A stretch of DNA of 6,116 nt from JBBRSC01 sp038245795 (GTDB lineage Bacteria > Actinomycetota > Acidimicrobiia > Acidimicrobiales > Microtrichaceae): positions 1 through 6,116 of the forward strand of contig JBBRSC010000207.1 of the NCBI GenBank assembly GCA_038245795.1, written 5' to 3'. How positions within the stretch are numbered: position 1 is the stretch's first letter; each line of letters starts with the position of its first letter. A model generated the notes under the pieces. That model saw only the letters and a program-made list of their open reading frames with translations, searched no databases and was not told the origin of the DNA. Of the stretch, positions 5,884 through 6,116 are shown piece by piece. The position numbers and the translations under genes were made by a program.

Positions 5884-5889
5884 ACAATA
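5884..5889 (-). promoter_or_regulatory. Candidate -10 box of the lipoprotein-galK unit
   Basis: TATTGT on the minus strand is a good TANNNT match in an otherwise GC-rich spacer. It would place the transcript start near 5877, giving a leader of about 40 nt to the ATG at 5836. The hexamer 17 bp upstream (TCGGAT, 5907-5912) is a poor -35, so activation or an alternative sigma factor is possible. Prediction by pattern only. Confidence 0.35.
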
Positions 5890-5897
5890 GTTGCCGA

Positions 5898-5918
5898 GAG
5901 AAGCGGATCCGACTTCTC
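5898..5918. repeat. Inverted repeat over the candidate -35 region
   Basis: GAGAAG (5898-5903) and CTTCTC (5913-5918) are perfect inverted arms around 9 nt containing the palindrome GGATCC (5905-5910). The whole is a 21-bp near-dyad with a one-base asymmetry. It covers the expected -35 position of the lipoprotein promoter, as an operator might. No regulator family is recognised. Confidence 0.35.
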
Positions 5919-5943
5919 CTCCGATCTGCCTCCTCAGATCTGC
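5916..5943. repeat. Tandem 14-bp direct repeat, two copies
   Basis: CTCCTCCGATCTGC (5916-5929) is followed immediately by CTCCTCAGATCTGC (5930-5943), with 13 of 14 bases identical. The pair lies about 40-65 bp upstream of the predicted lipoprotein transcript start and 65-92 bp upstream of the rightward gene at 6008. A direct repeat at that distance fits a binding site for an activator. It could also be a recent local duplication. Confidence 0.6.
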
Positions 5944-5995
5944 GGGCCATCGGGAGTTGCCACTGGAGCGCGGGCCGTTTCTCGGAGTACCGGCC

Positions 5996-6001
5996 TAGGG
6001 T
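5996..6001 (+). promoter_or_regulatory. Candidate -10 box of the rightward gene at 6008 (leaderless)
   Basis: TAGGGT fits TANNNT and is separated by 6 nt from the ATG at 6008, so the transcript could start at the A of the start codon. No clear -35 hexamer is seen. The G-rich stretch before the ATG could alternatively act as a weak ribosome binding site. Confidence 0.35.
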
Positions 6002-6007
6002 GATGGG

Positions 6008-6116
6008 ATGGTTCGCCGTCGGATGTGTCCATCCGGACCGCGTCGCGTGATCGTCCGGGCGCTGTGTTTGGGGCTGTTGGTCACGTTCCTCCCGGTTCCC
6101 GTTCTCACCTGGATCA
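6008..6116 (+). CDS. N-terminus of a putative secreted or membrane-anchored protein (cut by window end)
   Basis: The frame is open from the ATG at 6008 to the window edge (36 codons). The encoded start is strongly basic (MVRRRMCPSGPRRVIVR) and is followed by a hydrophobic stretch (ALCLGLLVTFLPVPVLTWI). This is the layout of a signal peptide or an uncleaved N-terminal membrane anchor. A second in-frame ATG at 6023 is an alternative start. Divergent orientation to the lipoprotein gene and a TANNNT box 6 nt upstream support a real gene. There is too little sequence to assign a family. The ATG at 6003 is in another frame that stops at 6050. Confidence 0.5.
   Translation, partial: MVRRRMCPSGPRRVIVRALCLGLLVTFLPVPVLTWI

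Noticed and set aside
5895..5950. Extended start of the lipoprotein from 5950
   Set aside because: The additional residues are Arg-rich and would bury the signal peptide internally; GAGGAG before 5836 gives a normal lipoprotein signal sequence.
1..6116. Mobile element, CRISPR, phage or defence system
   Set aside because: No transposase, integrase, terminal repeats, spaced repeat array or toxin-antitoxin genes were seen. All complete genes except the small lipoprotein fit known families, so the suggestion of a new multi-gene system is not supported here.

Overview
The window is 6,116 bp of high-GC, densely coded chromosomal DNA. It looks like a high-GC actinobacterium. Three things suggest this: a UvrD2-type helicase with a C-terminal HRDC domain, an actinobacterial-style PaaI-family thioesterase with a long helical N-terminus, and a Ser/Thr/Ala-rich lipoprotein. 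The Acidimicrobiia (Ilumatobacter-like) are my best guess by protein style. That placement is inference, since no rRNA or other phylogenetic marker is present.

Layout from left to right. Positions 1-492 (+) hold the C-terminal part of an exodeoxyribonuclease III, cut by the window edge. It overlaps by 4 bp (ATGA) a PaaI-like hotdog thioesterase at 489-1271 (+). A 21-bp gap holding a near-perfect palindrome separates this from the convergent UvrD2-like DNA helicase at 1293-3458 (-). A 145-bp divergent spacer with an 8-bp perfect dyad follows. Then comes a two-helix membrane protein with a bacterial PH domain and a SHOCT tail at 3604-4269 (+). A 40-bp convergent spacer carries a TTCG-loop hairpin. 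Galactokinase lies at 4310-5353 (-), and 21 bp upstream of it on the same strand is a small four-cysteine lipoprotein at 5375-5836 (-). A 171-bp divergent regulatory region (5837-6007) contains a 14-bp tandem repeat, an inverted repeat and candidate -10 boxes. The start of a secreted or membrane-anchored protein at 6008 (+) runs off the right edge.

Two genes here, exonuclease III and UvrD2, are DNA-repair enzymes, but they are on opposite strands and converge, with the thioesterase between them, so they are not one operon. The lipoprotein and galK are probably co-transcribed, although no other Leloir-pathway gene is visible. Every gene except the two cut by the window edge looks intact. No mobile element, CRISPR array, tRNA, rRNA or phage gene was seen, and no intergenic gap exceeds 171 bp.

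This is mostly an ordinary housekeeping neighbourhood, and I do not see a new multi-gene system. The points most worth a second look are the missing tetracysteine module and the acidic insert in the UvrD2 homologue, the repeat cluster in front of the lipoprotein, the dyad in the helicase/PH-protein spacer, and the lipoprotein-galK pairing.
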